From assembly GCA_963770295.1 (NCBI GenBank), contig CAVYPA010000017.1, forward strand, positions 124,001 to 188,000: a DNA stretch of 64,000 bases. Direction: 5' to 3'. This stretch comes from AWTP1-13 sp963770295 (GTDB lineage: Bacteria > Pseudomonadota > Alphaproteobacteria > Rhizobiales > Hyphomicrobiaceae). Shown in pieces: positions 8,186 through 18,030 of this stretch (position 1 is the first letter of the stretch; each line of letters opens with the position of its first letter). The notes beneath the pieces are model-generated. The model did not search any database. It saw only the letters and a list, made by a program, of their open reading frames with translations, and had not been told where the DNA came from. The translations under genes and the position numbers were made by a program.

Positions 8186-9440
8186 TCACGCCAACCCCAC
8201 AAACCCAGTCCACCATTGGAATTTGCCGCCCAGTTCGACATCGTATTTGCGGGCAAACGTCAATTTCCCGTCCTCGCCGATGCGGAATACCGTCAACGCG
8301 GCTGGCACATGGCGGACGTTGTCGCCGTCGCGCACGTTCATGTCGACGATACTCGCAGCCACCATGATCCTGCCGCTCGGGTCGATACTGAAGGTGCGGA
8401 TGTGGAAGCTTTGCGGATCTTCGTTTTGGATCAGCGTGGGCTCGCCGGTCTCTGCGTTGATTGAGAAGACTGCGATATTGTTTTCGCCCCCGCCGAATAC
8501 TTTCTTGCCGTTGAAATCCACCGTGGCATTTGCGCGGTTCGACACGTACACTAGGCGGCCGTTCGGATGCACGTGTATGCCGCCCGCCGCCTGCGGGAAA
8601 GAGATGTCGTACGTACCAACGGTTGAGCGCTTTTTAAAGAGCGGCTCGGACGAAAGGCTGTCACCTTCCACGCGGTGCATGTGCAGCTCATTTTGTGACT
8701 TAACCGATACATACACCCACGGCTTCACTGGATGAAAATCGAGATGACGCGGGCCGTAGCCAAGGCCGCCGTTGCCACCGACCGGCAGATTGGCGAGCGG
8801 CGACAACTGCCCTCCCTTGAAGTTGTAGATCTTTAGCGCCCCGGGATCTTCGGCCTTGTTGCTTTCAGGCCGGTTGCCACGTGTGACCATAATCACAGAG
8901 TTATTGCCGGGCATCGACAAAATCTGATGCGCAAAAATACCGTAATCCAACTTGGTTTCTTGTTGAACTTGCGCACCAACCGTTCCGTCGCTGTTGATGC
9001 GATGTACGGTGAGGTTACTCGGATTGTTGTAGCAAGTGAGTGCGTAGTCGCCACGGGACATCGACGCTGTTATGGATGGGACGTTGCGGTAGCACTTCCG
9101 GTTCGCCGTGCATCGAGACCGCTCCATCCGCATCAATCCGTAACACGCACAAACGATGGACTTTCCCGGGATTAGGCGCATTGCCGGATGCGGCATCGCT
9201 GGTGGACACATACAAATATTTGCGCGACGGATGCGGCCAGACGTATTGAATGTTGGAGGGCAGCGTGACGGAAGCGCGCGGCGTTAAGGTTGCGGCATCG
9301 ACATCAACATCCCACTGCGTCAATCGATCCCCGACGCCTTGATAAAACACCGTACGCCCTCCAGCCGTAGCCGTGCCTGATCCAATAACCGAAGTTGCGG
9401 CCGCGCTTAGGAGCGCGGTATTGAATGCGCGACGATCCAT
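8186..9440 (-). CDS. Lactonase-family beta-propeller protein, probably Tat-exported (one frameshift)
   Basis: Start ATG 9440 (MDRRAFNTALLSAA) follows GGGAG. The twin-Arg DRRAFN and small-residue hydrophobic stretch look like a Tat signal. About 418 residues; repeats such as YVWPHPSRKYLYVSTS, GPRHLDFHPVKPWVYVS and GIHVHPNGRLVYVSNR are the blades of the seven-bladed 6-phosphogluconolactonase-like (PF10282) propeller. The frame changes near 9055: the part ending IHNSVDV is in one frame and SRGDYALTCYNNPS in the next, with no loss of homology, consistent with one extra base (or two lost). The family hydrolyses sugar lactones or cyclic muconates; this member's substrate is unknown. It is a single-gene unit. 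Confidence 0.82.
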
Positions 9441-9928
9441 ATGCACTCCCTTCGGGATTTAATTGTCGGAATTGAGGATCGTACGTCCTCAAGTCCAGAC
9501 ACGCAATGCCGTGCCGCTCTGACGTACGCCTCCTTCTCTGGTGCCATCTGCCAGATCAGAGCGAGGACGTTCACGGGCTCGTATGGAGGCTGCCGTACTC
9601 GTGAGAATCGACGCCCCCCGGACGTCTTCTTGATGCGGGCCGTGCCAGCCATTGAAAAAGCTAGGGCGACCACCCCAAGGGTCGGCCCAGCCTATTGCTC
9701 CCCCGCAAATTTTACCGTCGTGACGATGTCCTCGAGGCTAATTCCCCATGGCACGCCGCAGCGCCGGGCGAACCGCCTTCCGCGATTTCTTGCCTTGGCG
9801 CATCTCCGACGTCTGACCCCAGAGCCCGTCGTTGGACCAGGCCTACAGGCGTCCGAGAACCTGACATACACAGCCGTCCGAAAGCGACGAGTTCAACGCC
9901 TCGGGCGAGGTTTATGAAACTATCGAGT
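9441..9928. other. Non-coding gap
   Basis: Between the lactonase start and the stop of the P1 peptidase, both on the reverse strand. Several overlapping short frames exist, but none has coding character or a ribosome site. It must hold the lactonase promoter. Confidence 0.5.
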
Positions 9929-11029
9929 TCAAGATCGAGCATGCGGTCGATAGCGCCGCATGACTTCCTGGAGGCGATCGAGGGGCAGGGCATGACTGAG
10001 GTGACCATCTCTGCCGGCCATGGTCTTTGCCGTGCAGAGGGCATTGAGGATCGCCTCCTCGGTCGCCTCGGCGGCGGCCCGGAAGAGCTTGGTCATAGCA
10101 TCGGGATTGATCATTCGGACGTGAGCAACTTTGTCGTTCTGCCCGACATGATTGGCCGTCGAGAAGGCGATGAAGATGTCACCGCTACCATTGGCTCCAA
10201 GGCCGCCGACCCGGGCGAGACCGGTTGTGGCTCGGCGTGCAAGGCGCTGGCACTGGACTGGAAGGAGGGGCGCATCGGTGGCGAGAACAACGATGATAGA
10301 GCTGCCCTCCTCAATGAGTGCCGGGCCTTGCCCGCCGGATCGGAATGCGGGCACGATCTCCGGGCCGATCTCCAGCCCGACTGGCACGCCATCTACCCGC
10401 AGCAAGTCGCGCTCTCCATAGTTCGCTTGGACGAGGGCGCCAACAACATAGCGGGTGCCGTCTTCCATCACGAGCCGCGAGGCCGTGCCCGTGCCGCCCT
10501 TGAACTCATGGCAAATCATGCCCGTGCCGCCACCAACGTTGCCCTCGGCGATCGGTCCGCCGCCAGTGGCTGAGTCAAACGCGGCGAGGGCGTGCTCCTT
10601 TGTCAGTGGGAAGCTTCGTATGTCGCTCAGCCAGCCGTCATAGGTCTCGGCCACGACCGGGAGGTGGAAGAGCTGCGGGGCACCATCGCGAACGGCCAGC
10701 GCACAGATCGCGTCGCGCACTAGGCCAACCTGGTAGGTGTTGGTGATGCCGATCGGTGCACCGAGCATGCCCTGCTCTGCAATCCAGGGCAGGCCGGTCA
10801 TTTCACCGTTGCCGTTGAACGAGAAGGTGCCGGCAAAAACATAATCCGTCCAAATCTCCGGTCCTCGTGGCCAGATCGCCGTGATCCCCGTCCGTACAAT
10901 GTGAGGAGTGTCGCGGATCAGCGTAAGATATCCAACCTTGACGCCAGCGACATCGGTGATGGCGTTAAACTCTCCGGTTGGCAACACGCCGACTGAAATT
11001 CCAAGATCTCGGAGCCGAGCACCCGTCAT
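9929..11029 (-). CDS. P1 family peptidase (DmpA/L-aminopeptidase D-Ala-esterase type)
   Basis: 366 residues from ATG 11029, which has GGGGA five bases upstream; an in-frame ATG at 11041 lacks a site. The sequence follows DmpA closely: RDLGI, NAITDVAGVKVGY, VRTGITAI-PRG, GLPWIAEQG-L-PIGITNT--VG, GEGNVGGGTGM-like, VQANYGERDLLRVDGVPVG, and the EGSSIIVVLATDAPLLP segment. DmpA-type enzymes are made as one chain that self-cleaves before a Ser in the GS-IIVV motif, so the Ser here is the likely N-terminal nucleophile. GNGSGDIFIAFST follows as in the family. Action: release of N-terminal residues from D- or L-peptides, amides or esters in the cytoplasm. No partner gene is adjacent. Confidence 0.92.
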   Translation of the reverse strand: MTGARLRDLGISVGVLPTGEFNAITDVAGVKVGYLTLIRDTPHIVRTGITAIWPRGPEIWTDYVFAGTFSFNGNGEMTGLPWIAEQGMLGAPIGITNTYQVGLVRDAICALAVRDGAPQLFHLPVVAETYDGWLSDIRSFPLTKEHALAAFDSATGGGPIAEGNVGGGTGMICHEFKGGTGTASRLVMEDGTRYVVGALVQANYGERDLLRVDGVPVGLEIGPEIVPAFRSGGQGPALIEEGSSIIVVLATDAPLLPVQCQRLARRATTGLARVGGLGANGSGDIFIAFSTANHVGQNDKVAHVRMINPDAMTKLFRAAAEATEEAILNALCTAKTMAGRDGHLSHALPLDRLQEVMRRYRPHARS

Positions 11030-11406
11030 GATGTTCCCCATCAGGCGAAAGCACCGCCCGCGCCGCGGTGCGGGAACCTACCTATTTCTTATGACTGAGC
11101 CAAAAGCCAAGGGTCAAGAAGCTCCTGGAAGCCTGACCAAGGCCCACACTCAAGATCCCGGACGAATATATCTCTGCTCAAACCGATGAGTACTTGATTT
11201 AGGTGTGCATGCCGTTCCGGCGACTGCGACTTGCCCTCGGGTCACGATCGCCATCGTCAGTCAGCGCCTCCGTTGAATCTTCACCAACCGAGTGGCTCGC
11301 GACAGTTCGCACCCGACACCCGCCATCACGGACGGAATGGCCGGCGCCGTTGCGGGACCGACTGAAAGCGAGGCCAGCTGCAGCGCGCCGGGCCAGCATA
11401 CTTCGG
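11030..11406. other. Non-coding gap
   Basis: Lies between two reverse-strand genes, the peptidase and the caspase-like gene. Nothing credible was seen; it should carry the peptidase promoter. Confidence 0.5.
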
Positions 11407-13035
11407 CTAACGGGAGCCAAGTTCCTGGCAGCGCGCCGCACGCAGCCCGCTGATCGCCTTGCGTTCCATGAGGATCGGACAGGCATTGCGCAAGTAATAG
11501 CTGCCCGCGCTCTCGTGCGCGAGTTTCTCGACCACGGCGGTCCCGAGCGTCTCCCAGCAGCGCTCCGCGAGCGTGCGCGCGGCCTTGGCCTCACGCCAAT
11601 CGGGCGGCCTCTGCAGGGCGGCAACGGTTGAATAGGCGACGTCCGGATCGGGGCACACTGCCTCGCCACCCACCGCGTCGAGGCCGGCCGCAAAAAACAG
11701 CGCCGAGATGGAACGATTGAGCTGGAGACCAACGAGGCGCGCAGCGCCTCGGGCGAGGTCGGCGCTCACCGGCGCGACATGCACGAAGCGCTCGAGGGCA
11801 CCGAGACATTTTGCCGAGTCGTGGGGCTCATCGAAGCAGCGGCCAAAGGCCTCGAGCCCGATCGACGTGCGCAGTGCAAGAAACCGCGGCGAGCCACTGA
11901 GCGAGGGAAACTTTGGATAGTAGCGTTCAATCGCAGCCATTCGCTCTGCGAAGCTTCCGCCCGGCGCGGCTTGAGGGGTTAACTCGCCGATGGCGGCCTG
12001 CTCGACCAGCGCGTTCCAATGCGCATCGCGCGCGGCTGGATTGAGGTCGGTCAAGCGATCGTGCAATTCGGGCCAATTGCCGGCTGCCGCCAAAGCATCG
12101 AGATCGGCAATCAATCGCTTGGCCGCTTCCGACAGCACGGGAGCCTGGCGATCCGACGGACTATCCGACGGACTAGGCGTCCCGGGCGGTGAAGCCACAA
12201 CCTGCGGAAGCAGCTGAATGGGTGGAGTATTATCCATCGAAGGTTTGAACACGACGTCGCCCACGATCTGGTCATAGTAGGCCGGTGTCTGGTCGTGACG
12301 AACGGTGGCTGCCAACTGTTTGACAGCGATTTGCGTGCGCTTGGCGATCTGCACCAGGGTCAGCTCCGGCGTCGCCATCTCGCGCATGAAATTGCGGGTG
12401 AAGACGGAATTAGGGTCCGGGTCAGTTTGACTGAGCCGATCGAGCGCCGTCTGTTTTGCGCCGGCGGAAAACACCACGAACACCCCTTCGGATGGGGTGA
12501 TGGGGGCGAGGCCGCCGGTTCCCTTGATGGCGCGCGTGCCCAATCGATCAAATGGGTTGTTGCGGCAGGCGTCGAGGACCAGGATCGCGATGCGCGCCCC
12601 GCGTGCCTGCAGGCGGTCGACAATGCGTTCCACGGCGAAAGAGCCATCGCGCACGAGCTCCTCCTGCCCTTCGGTGGCTGCCGGAACGTCGGTGGGAAGA
12701 AGATAGTTCTGCCCATGGATTTCGAAGCCATGGCCGGCAAAGAAGAACAGCGCCGTGTCCCCGAACTCGATGGCCCGGTCGAATGCCAGAAATGCCTCGC
12801 TCATTGAGCGCCGCGGTTGGTCCTCAGCGACGAATACCTTGAAGCCAAGCTTTTTCAGCGCTTCGCCGAGCGCATGCGCATCATTGATGGCCCTGTTGAG
12901 CCGCGGCACATTCTCGTAGCCATTGTTCCCAACCAACAGCGCGACGCGCTTTTCCGCCTCGGCTGGCCCTGGCAAGCCGGTGGCAAGGCCGAGCGTGGAC
13001 AGCAGCAGGCCAAGCACGGCGCCCGTTTTTGACAT
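11407..13035 (-). CDS. Exported caspase-family (peptidase C14, orthocaspase-like) protein
   Basis: 542 residues from ATG 13035, preceded by AGGGGG. A signal peptide (GLLLSTLGLATGLPGPAEAE) precedes the caspase p20 core: KRVALLVGNNGY at the first strand, INDAHALGEALKKLGF, the catalytic His102 in LFFFAGHGFE and catalytic Cys157 in LVLDACRNNPF, then GVFVVFSAGAKQTALD and SVFTRNFMREM. The last 290 residues are Pro/Ser-rich and then helical with no domain I recognise. Bacterial relatives cleave after Arg/Lys in unknown stress or developmental roles; export makes a cell-envelope role likely. It lies 26 bp after the unrecognised membrane protein gene (13062-14039) and is very probably cotranscribed with it, so the two may be protease and regulator or substrate. 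Confidence 0.9.
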   Translation of the reverse strand: MSKTGAVLGLLLSTLGLATGLPGPAEAEKRVALLVGNNGYENVPRLNRAINDAHALGEALKKLGFKVFVAEDQPRRSMSEAFLAFDRAIEFGDTALFFFAGHGFEIHGQNYLLPTDVPAATEGQEELVRDGSFAVERIVDRLQARGARIAILVLDACRNNPFDRLGTRAIKGTGGLAPITPSEGVFVVFSAGAKQTALDRLSQTDPDPNSVFTRNFMREMATPELTLVQIAKRTQIAVKQLAATVRHDQTPAYYDQIVGDVVFKPSMDNTPPIQLLPQVVASPPGTPSPSDSPSDRQAPVLSEAAKRLIADLDALAAAGNWPELHDRLTDLNPAARDAHWNALVEQAAIGELTPQAAPGGSFAERMAAIERYYPKFPSLSGSPRFLALRTSIGLEAFGRCFDEPHDSAKCLGALERFVHVAPVSADLARGAARLVGLQLNRSISALFFAAGLDAVGGEAVCPDPDVAYSTVAALQRPPDWREAKAARTLAERCWETLGTAVVEKLAHESAGSYYLRNACPILMERKAISGLRAARCQELGSR

Positions 13036-13061
13036 CGACACCCCCTGTCCGACGTTGGAAA

Positions 13062-14039
13062 TCACAAATTGTTCTGGAGGTAGGCGTAGACGAAATCAGC
13101 GTTATTGGTGGCGTTGAAATTGATCGTGTAGGCCAGCGATCCATCCTTTAGCGAAATCGCGCGCTCGCCGCCGAAGCCGCACGTCATGCTCTTGATCTTC
13201 TGCTTGACCGCATCCTTTCCGAGCGCATCCTCGCAAACGCGTCTGATGCCTTCAAGCGCAGCGTCACAATATCCTGAGGCGCTGAACTCCTTGAGAGCGC
13301 CGGCCGGTACCCCCGTCCAGTCGAACTTCACTGTGAGGCCGGACCCGCATTTCTCTATGGTTTGCTCAACGTTCTTGGCGAGCGCCGCTTCTTGCTCTGG
13401 TTGGATCTGCTTTTCTCTGGTCGTCGCGGCCGTAACCACTTCTTCTGTCCAGCGCAAATCGTGGAAATGGGTTGGTTCACCGGCTTCCATTTTGTTATGG
13501 CTTTGGATGTAATCCGCCGTCATATCAAAAACAGCTGCCGCCGGCGGCTTCGTCGCCAGCCAACCACCGGCGGTATCCGCATTCAACGTCAGTTTGAAAC
13601 GCAGCGGGAGCGTGACGCCGCCGGTGGCCTCGACAAATGATCCGCGAGAAAGGGCATAAAATAATACCACATCAGTGAATGAACTGCGGCCTGCAACTGT
13701 GATCGGCGTGAAGAGGCGTGAATTACGCTTGGGCGACTCGCCAAAATGTAGGCTTTGAAATTTCGTGCTCTTAAGTGTTTGAGGTTGGATAACTTCAAGA
13801 TCAAAGGACAGCACTGTACCGTGCCGCGTGCCAACATTGGAGAGCGTGATTGGAATAGCAAACACATCGCGAAAGTTTTCACGATACATGTAAATTAAAG
13901 GTGGTTGATAAATATGCAAGTCGGCCTGCTTAATCACCGTCTCGTATAGGCTATAGACCGAAAAGATGAGGGCGGTGACCGAGGATAGCAATGCACTCCA
14001 AGCACCAGCCCTGCCGCGGAGCGATTTCTTGTCGTCCAT
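13062..14039 (-). CDS. Unrecognised single-pass membrane protein, partner of the caspase-like gene
   Basis: 325 residues from ATG 14039 (GGAGG directly before it; a longer open frame reaches 14276 but its N-terminal 79 residues are unlike a protein start). One membrane segment at about residues 14-32 (WSALLSSVTALIFSVYSLY) leaves about 290 residues, probably outside. The soluble part begins with beta-like stretches (IPITLSNVGTRHGTVLSFDLEVI), a common extracytoplasmic immunoglobulin-like pattern. A Glu/Gln/Lys-rich helix (EKQIQPEQEAALAKNVEQTIEK) follows, and a C-terminal part holds four Cys residues that could form disulfides (EKCGSG, GYCDA, RRVCED, MTCGFG). I do not recognise a family. Its stop is 26 bp before the caspase start on the same strand. 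Confidence 0.7.
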   Translation of the reverse strand: MDDKKSLRGRAGAWSALLSSVTALIFSVYSLYETVIKQADLHIYQPPLIYMYRENFRDVFAIPITLSNVGTRHGTVLSFDLEVIQPQTLKSTKFQSLHFGESPKRNSRLFTPITVAGRSSFTDVVLFYALSRGSFVEATGGVTLPLRFKLTLNADTAGGWLATKPPAAAVFDMTADYIQSHNKMEAGEPTHFHDLRWTEEVVTAATTREKQIQPEQEAALAKNVEQTIEKCGSGLTVKFDWTGVPAGALKEFSASGYCDAALEGIRRVCEDALGKDAVKQKIKSMTCGFGGERAISLKDGSLAYTINFNATNNADFVYAYLQNNL

Positions 14040-14555
14040 CCTCCATGCCCCCCCTCTGCCCAGCGCACCAGTCACGACTACTGAGCGTGCAGCACGCGGT
14101 AACCCGCCCTTAAGAGTTTGAAGTAACGACGCGTCAGCTTTGTTAATCCACGAACAAACGCATCTCGGATCATAACTGCACTGGACTTCTGCGAAGTCCC
14201 AATGTCGTGCGTCAAGAGCGAGACCGAAATGTGGCATCGCCCGGCAAACCATTGCATACCCGACGAAGCATTGCATGATGTGGAACGCCCTGGTCGGGCA
14301 GGCCCACGAGTTTGCTCGCTGCCGGAGAACCCCTGCGAATATGCCGCTCCTTTACTGGACGTTCGACGCAAAGTCTGTTGGCACTGCGGGTAAATGGCAC
14401 GCCTCAACTCAGACCGGCCAGTCATTGACCTCGACGGAAGTCAACAGCGTCGGTATGGGGTCCAACGAGGCCCAGCGCGACCGGTGTCGCGGACCGACGC
14501 CGACGGATTCCAGCTCAGCGCGGCCTAATGTTCGAGGAAACCGCGGGATCCGGTC
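14040..14555. other. Non-coding gap between divergent genes
   Basis: Contains the promoters for the membrane protein/caspase pair (reverse) and the DUF2332 gene (forward). Frames inside are short and overlap on both strands without coding character. Confidence 0.5.
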
Positions 14556-15539
14556 ATGGCAGCGGATGACGACGAGCTGCGGGCAATCGCGAAACGCTAT
14601 CGCCGCTTCGCGACTGTCGAGGCGCACGGTGCCTCGCCGGCCTATGAGCGGCTAGCATTGGCCGTTGCGCGCTCCCCCGACCTGTTGGCGTTTCTGGGCT
14701 CGATGCCGCCCGATCGGCGCCAACCGAACCTGTTTCTCGCCGCCCTTCGCCATATCGGCGGCGTGCCACGCGATGCGAGCGCGATGGAAGCGATCGTCCG
14801 CGGCGAGGCTGCGCGCCTTAAAGACATCATGCTGTCGCGCACAACGCAGACCAACGAGCCGGCCAGATGCGCGGTCTTGTTGCCCAGTCTCGGCGCCTTG
14901 CGCCAGCCCCTCGCCTTGATCGAAGTCGGCGCCTCGGCAGGGCTGTGCCTCCTACCCGATCACTATGGCTACGACTATGGGCGGCATCGGCTGGTACCGC
15001 CGGGACCGACCTCTCTCCCGATTTTTCCCTGTCGTGCCAGCCCTGCGACGCCGTTGCCGCTGGCGCTGCCGAAGGTGGCTTGGCGCTGTGGGCTCGACCT
15101 CAACCCGCTCGATATCAATGCGCGCGATCAAATGGCTTGGCTGGAAGCGCTGGTTTGGCCGGGGTGCGAGGCCCGCGCAGGCAATCTGGCCGCTGCCATC
15201 CAAATCGCGCGTGCGCAGCCGCCGCCGGTTGTGCGGGGCGACCTGCGTCGCGATCTTCCTGCCTTGATCGCTCGCGTACCCAAGGGCTTGCGGCTCGTCG
15301 TCTACCATTCGGCCGTGCTGGGCTACCTGCAATCGGCGTCCGAACGCGACGCCTTCGCGCGCAGTGTTCGCCAAATCGAGGCCGTCTGGATCAGCAACGA
15401 GGCCTCCTCGGTGTTTCCGGAGCTTGCGAAGGCCGCACCACCGCCTGAAACTCCCGACCAGTTTCTGCTCGCGGTTGACGGAAAACCGGTCGCCTGGACC
15501 GGCCCGCACGGGCAGTCCATCACCTGGTTTGCAACTTGA
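14556..15539 (+). CDS. DUF2332 family protein
   Basis: 327 residues. Family hallmarks: YERLALAVARSPDLLAFL near residue 28, PNLFLAALRHIGG near 58, a Ser/Thr/Asn loop (RTTQTNEPAR), and the central ALIEVGASAGLCLLPDHYGYDYG, resembling the SAM-binding loop of a Rossmann methyltransferase. Later come VVYHSAVLGYL and the DGKPVAWTGPHGQS end, all typical of DUF2332, a widespread actinobacterial and proteobacterial family without an established function. The Rossmann-like E-x-G-x-S-A-G-L motif suggests nucleotide or SAM binding; this is an inference. The gene converges with the ABC operon end (15554) with only 14 bp between stops. Confidence 0.85.
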   Translation: MAADDDELRAIAKRYRRFATVEAHGASPAYERLALAVARSPDLLAFLGSMPPDRRQPNLFLAALRHIGGVPRDASAMEAIVRGEAARLKDIMLSRTTQTNEPARCAVLLPSLGALRQPLALIEVGASAGLCLLPDHYGYDYGRHRLVPPGPTSLPIFPCRASPATPLPLALPKVAWRCGLDLNPLDINARDQMAWLEALVWPGCEARAGNLAAAIQIARAQPPPVVRGDLRRDLPALIARVPKGLRLVVYHSAVLGYLQSASERDAFARSVRQIEAVWISNEASSVFPELAKAAPPPETPDQFLLAVDGKPVAWTGPHGQSITWFAT

Positions 15540-15553
15540 GTTTGGCGGCTCCC

Positions 15554-17206
15554 TCAGCAGGGCTTGCGCGCGGGCAAGCGCTTGAGCTGCCAGTCTCGCC
15601 CGGGCACGGCGGCGAGCAGAGCCTTGGTATATTCGTGCCTCGGCGTGGCAAAGACATCGGCCGTGGCGCCGCGCTCGACGATCACCCCGTCCTTCATGAC
15701 CGCAATTTCCTCGCAGACATGCGCGGCAACGCGCAGATCATGGGTGATGAACAGCATCGACAGGTCGAAAGCTCGCCGCAGTTCGTCCAACAGCTCCAGG
15801 ACCTGCTTTTGCACGGAGACGTCGAGTGCGGACACCGGCTCATCGGCAATGATCAATTTCGGTTTGACGGCTAGCGCACGGGCGATGCCGATGCGCTGGC
15901 GTTGGCCGCCCGAGAACTCGTGCGGATAGCGGTTTGCCGCCTTCGGGTCGAGACCGACCAGGCGCAGCAGCTCGGCGGCTTCCGCGTGCGCGGTCTTGCG
16001 TGGCGTGCCGTTCACAATCGGTCCTTGGGCGATGATGTCGCCGACGCGCCAGCGCGGATTAAGCGAGGCGAAAGGATCTTGGAAGATCATCTGCAAAACC
16101 TTGCGGAAGGGACGCAGCCTGGCGCGCGACAAGCCAGCCACGTTGCTGCCTTCGAGCAGGATCGCTCCATCGTCGGCCCGCTCGAGGCCGACGATGCAAC
16201 GCGCCAAGGTGGACTTTCCGGAACCCGACTCGCCAACGAGTGCCAAGGAACAGCCTTTGCCGATTTCGAGGCTGACCCCGGCGACGGCTGGCACCCGTCG
16301 CCGCGCAAGCGAGAAGGCGCCGCCCCGGCCGGAGTAGCTCTTGCTCAACCCCGTCACGGCGAGAAGAGGGCGCTCGGGCCCAGGGCCTGAACGGGTGCCG
16401 AAGCGATGACGGGGGCTAAGGCTTGGCACGGCCGCGACCAAGGCTTGCGTGTAGTCGTGTTGCGGATGCCCAAGGACGTCCCGCGCCTGCCCCTGTTCTA
16501 CCAGCCTGCCCTGCCGCATCACCGCCACGCGATCGGCGATCTCCGCCACGACCCCGAAATCATGGGTGATGAACAGGATGGCGGTGCCGTGGCGGGCCTG
16601 CAGTTCCTTGAGCAGGCGCAGAATCTGGGCCTGCGTGGTGACATCGAGCGCGGTGGTCGGCTCGTCGGCAATAATGAGCGCCGGCTCCAGCGCCAGCGCC
16701 ATCGCAATCATCACGCGCTGACGCTGACCGCCCGAGAGCTCGTGTGGATAGCTCTTGAGAATGCGCTCAGGCTCGGGCAGCCGCACGTCGCCGAACACCT
16801 CGATAACGCGTTGGCGCCGTTCTGCCGGTCGCAGCGCGGTGTGGACCTCGATGATCTCGTCGGTCTGCCGGCCAACCGTCATCAGCGGGTTGAGCGCCAC
16901 CATCGGTTCCTGGAAAATCATGGCAATGCGGCCGCCGCGGATGGCACGGATACCTGTGGGCGGCAGCTTCAGGAGGTCCTGGCCCTCGTACATGACGCGC
17001 CCACCGGTCACGCGCACGTGCGGCTCGGGCAACAGGCGCAGGATGGCTTTGGCCATCACCGACTTGCCCGACCCGGATTCACCGACGACGCAGAGGATCT
17101 CCCGGCGCAGAACCTCAAGCGAGACGCCGTCGACGGCGTGCGCCCGATCGGCCCAGGAGGGCAACGCCACGCTGAGGTTCTCGATGGCGAGGACGGCGTC
17201 GCTCAT
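15554..17206 (-). CDS. Oligopeptide-type ABC importer, fused double ATPase (DppD-DppF type)
   Basis: 550 residues holding two ABC ATPase domains in one chain. The first has GESGSGKSVMAK (Walker A), LSGGQRQRVMIAMAL (signature) and LIIADEPTTALD (Walker B); the second has GESGSGKSTLAR, FSGGQRQRIGIARAL and LIIADEPVSALD. Each carries the helical TPR-like oligopeptide-importer extensions (HPQHDYTQAL; TPRHEYTKALL). It energises import through the two permeases encoded just upstream, with which it overlaps by the 4-base ATGA at 17203-17206. It is last in the operon and ends 14 bp from the convergent DUF2332 gene. Confidence 0.96.
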   Translation of the reverse strand: MSDAVLAIENLSVALPSWADRAHAVDGVSLEVLRREILCVVGESGSGKSVMAKAILRLLPEPHVRVTGGRVMYEGQDLLKLPPTGIRAIRGGRIAMIFQEPMVALNPLMTVGRQTDEIIEVHTALRPAERRQRVIEVFGDVRLPEPERILKSYPHELSGGQRQRVMIAMALALEPALIIADEPTTALDVTTQAQILRLLKELQARHGTAILFITHDFGVVAEIADRVAVMRQGRLVEQGQARDVLGHPQHDYTQALVAAVPSLSPRHRFGTRSGPGPERPLLAVTGLSKSYSGRGGAFSLARRRVPAVAGVSLEIGKGCSLALVGESGSGKSTLARCIVGLERADDGAILLEGSNVAGLSRARLRPFRKVLQMIFQDPFASLNPRWRVGDIIAQGPIVNGTPRKTAHAEAAELLRLVGLDPKAANRYPHEFSGGQRQRIGIARALAVKPKLIIADEPVSALDVSVQKQVLELLDELRRAFDLSMLFITHDLRVAAHVCEEIAVMKDGVIVERGATADVFATPRHEYTKALLAAVPGRDWQLKRLPARKPC

Positions 17207-18030
17207 AGATCGCGCAGCCTCGGGTTAAGCGCGTCGTTGAGGCCTTCGCCGACGAGATTGATCGAGAGCACGGTCAGCAGAATGGCGACCCCTGGCACCG
17301 TCACTAGCCACCAGGCGTCACGCAAAAAGGCACGACCCGCCCCGATCTGGAAACCCCAGCTCATCAGATCCGGCGCGCCCAGGCCGAGGAAAGAGAGCGC
17401 GGACTCAATCAGGATCGCGTTGGCGACGAGCAATGAGCCGGTGACGATCAGCGGCGACAGCGCGTTGGGCAACACCTGGCCGACCAGAATAGGCATGTCG
17501 CGCTGGCCCGCGACGATCGCCGCCTGCACGAACTCGCGGGCTTTGATGGTGAGCACCTCGCCGCGCACCACACGGGCAATGGGCGGCCAACTGACCGTGG
17601 CGATGGCTATGACGAGGCTCGTACCCGAGGGAGCGAGGATGGCGACCAACACGATGGCAAAGATGAAGGAGGGGATGGTTTGGAAGAACTCACTGACCCG
17701 CATCAGAAGGTCGTCGACGATGCCCCCATAGAAGCCGGCGATGGCACCGACGCAGGTGCCGAAGGCGACCGCTGCCAGGGTCGCGAGTATCGCAATCAGG
17801 AGCGAGGTGCGCGCGCCATGGATGAGCCCCGCCAGTAGGCTACGGCCGAGCGAGTCGGTGCCGAACAAGAATTCGCCGAACGGCGGCGAAAACGGCTTGG
17901 CAACGATGGCAAAGGGGCTGGTGGGTGCCAACACTGGCGCCGCCAGGGCGACCGCAACGATGAAGGTGAGCCAGACGAGGCCCAGTACCACGCGCGGATT
18001 GTTGAAGAAGCGCCGCCAGAAACTCTGCAT
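17203..18030 (-). CDS. Oligopeptide-type ABC importer permease (DppC type)
   Basis: 275 residues from ATG 18030 (MQSFWRRFFNNPRVVLGLVW), which overlaps the upstream permease stop by one base (TGATG), so translation is coupled. The N-terminal membrane segment is followed by FLFGTDSLGRSLLAGLIHGARTSL, the DppC signature region, then further membrane helices and the EAA-loop region REFVQAAIVAGQRDMPILVGQVLPNALSPL, which docks on the ATPase. It ends ALNPRLRDL, as this family typically does. Confidence 0.96.
   Translation of the reverse strand: MQSFWRRFFNNPRVVLGLVWLTFIVAVALAAPVLAPTSPFAIVAKPFSPPFGEFLFGTDSLGRSLLAGLIHGARTSLLIAILATLAAVAFGTCVGAIAGFYGGIVDDLLMRVSEFFQTIPSFIFAIVLVAILAPSGTSLVIAIATVSWPPIARVVRGEVLTIKAREFVQAAIVAGQRDMPILVGQVLPNALSPLIVTGSLLVANAILIESALSFLGLGAPDLMSWGFQIGAGRAFLRDAWWLVTVPGVAILLTVLSINLVGEGLNDALNPRLRDL

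Noticed and set aside
9441..9917. 158-codon forward frame in the gap before the peptidase
   Set aside because: Starts inside the lactonase start region without a ribosome site; composition is not protein-like.
13062..14276. Longer form of the membrane protein from 14276
   Set aside because: The extra 79 residues contain no signal or domain and the start at 14039 directly precedes the membrane segment.
15902..17731. Long forward frames opposite the oligopeptide operon (16406-17731 and similar)
   Set aside because: His/Arg-rich composition opposite ATPase and permease genes with complete motifs.
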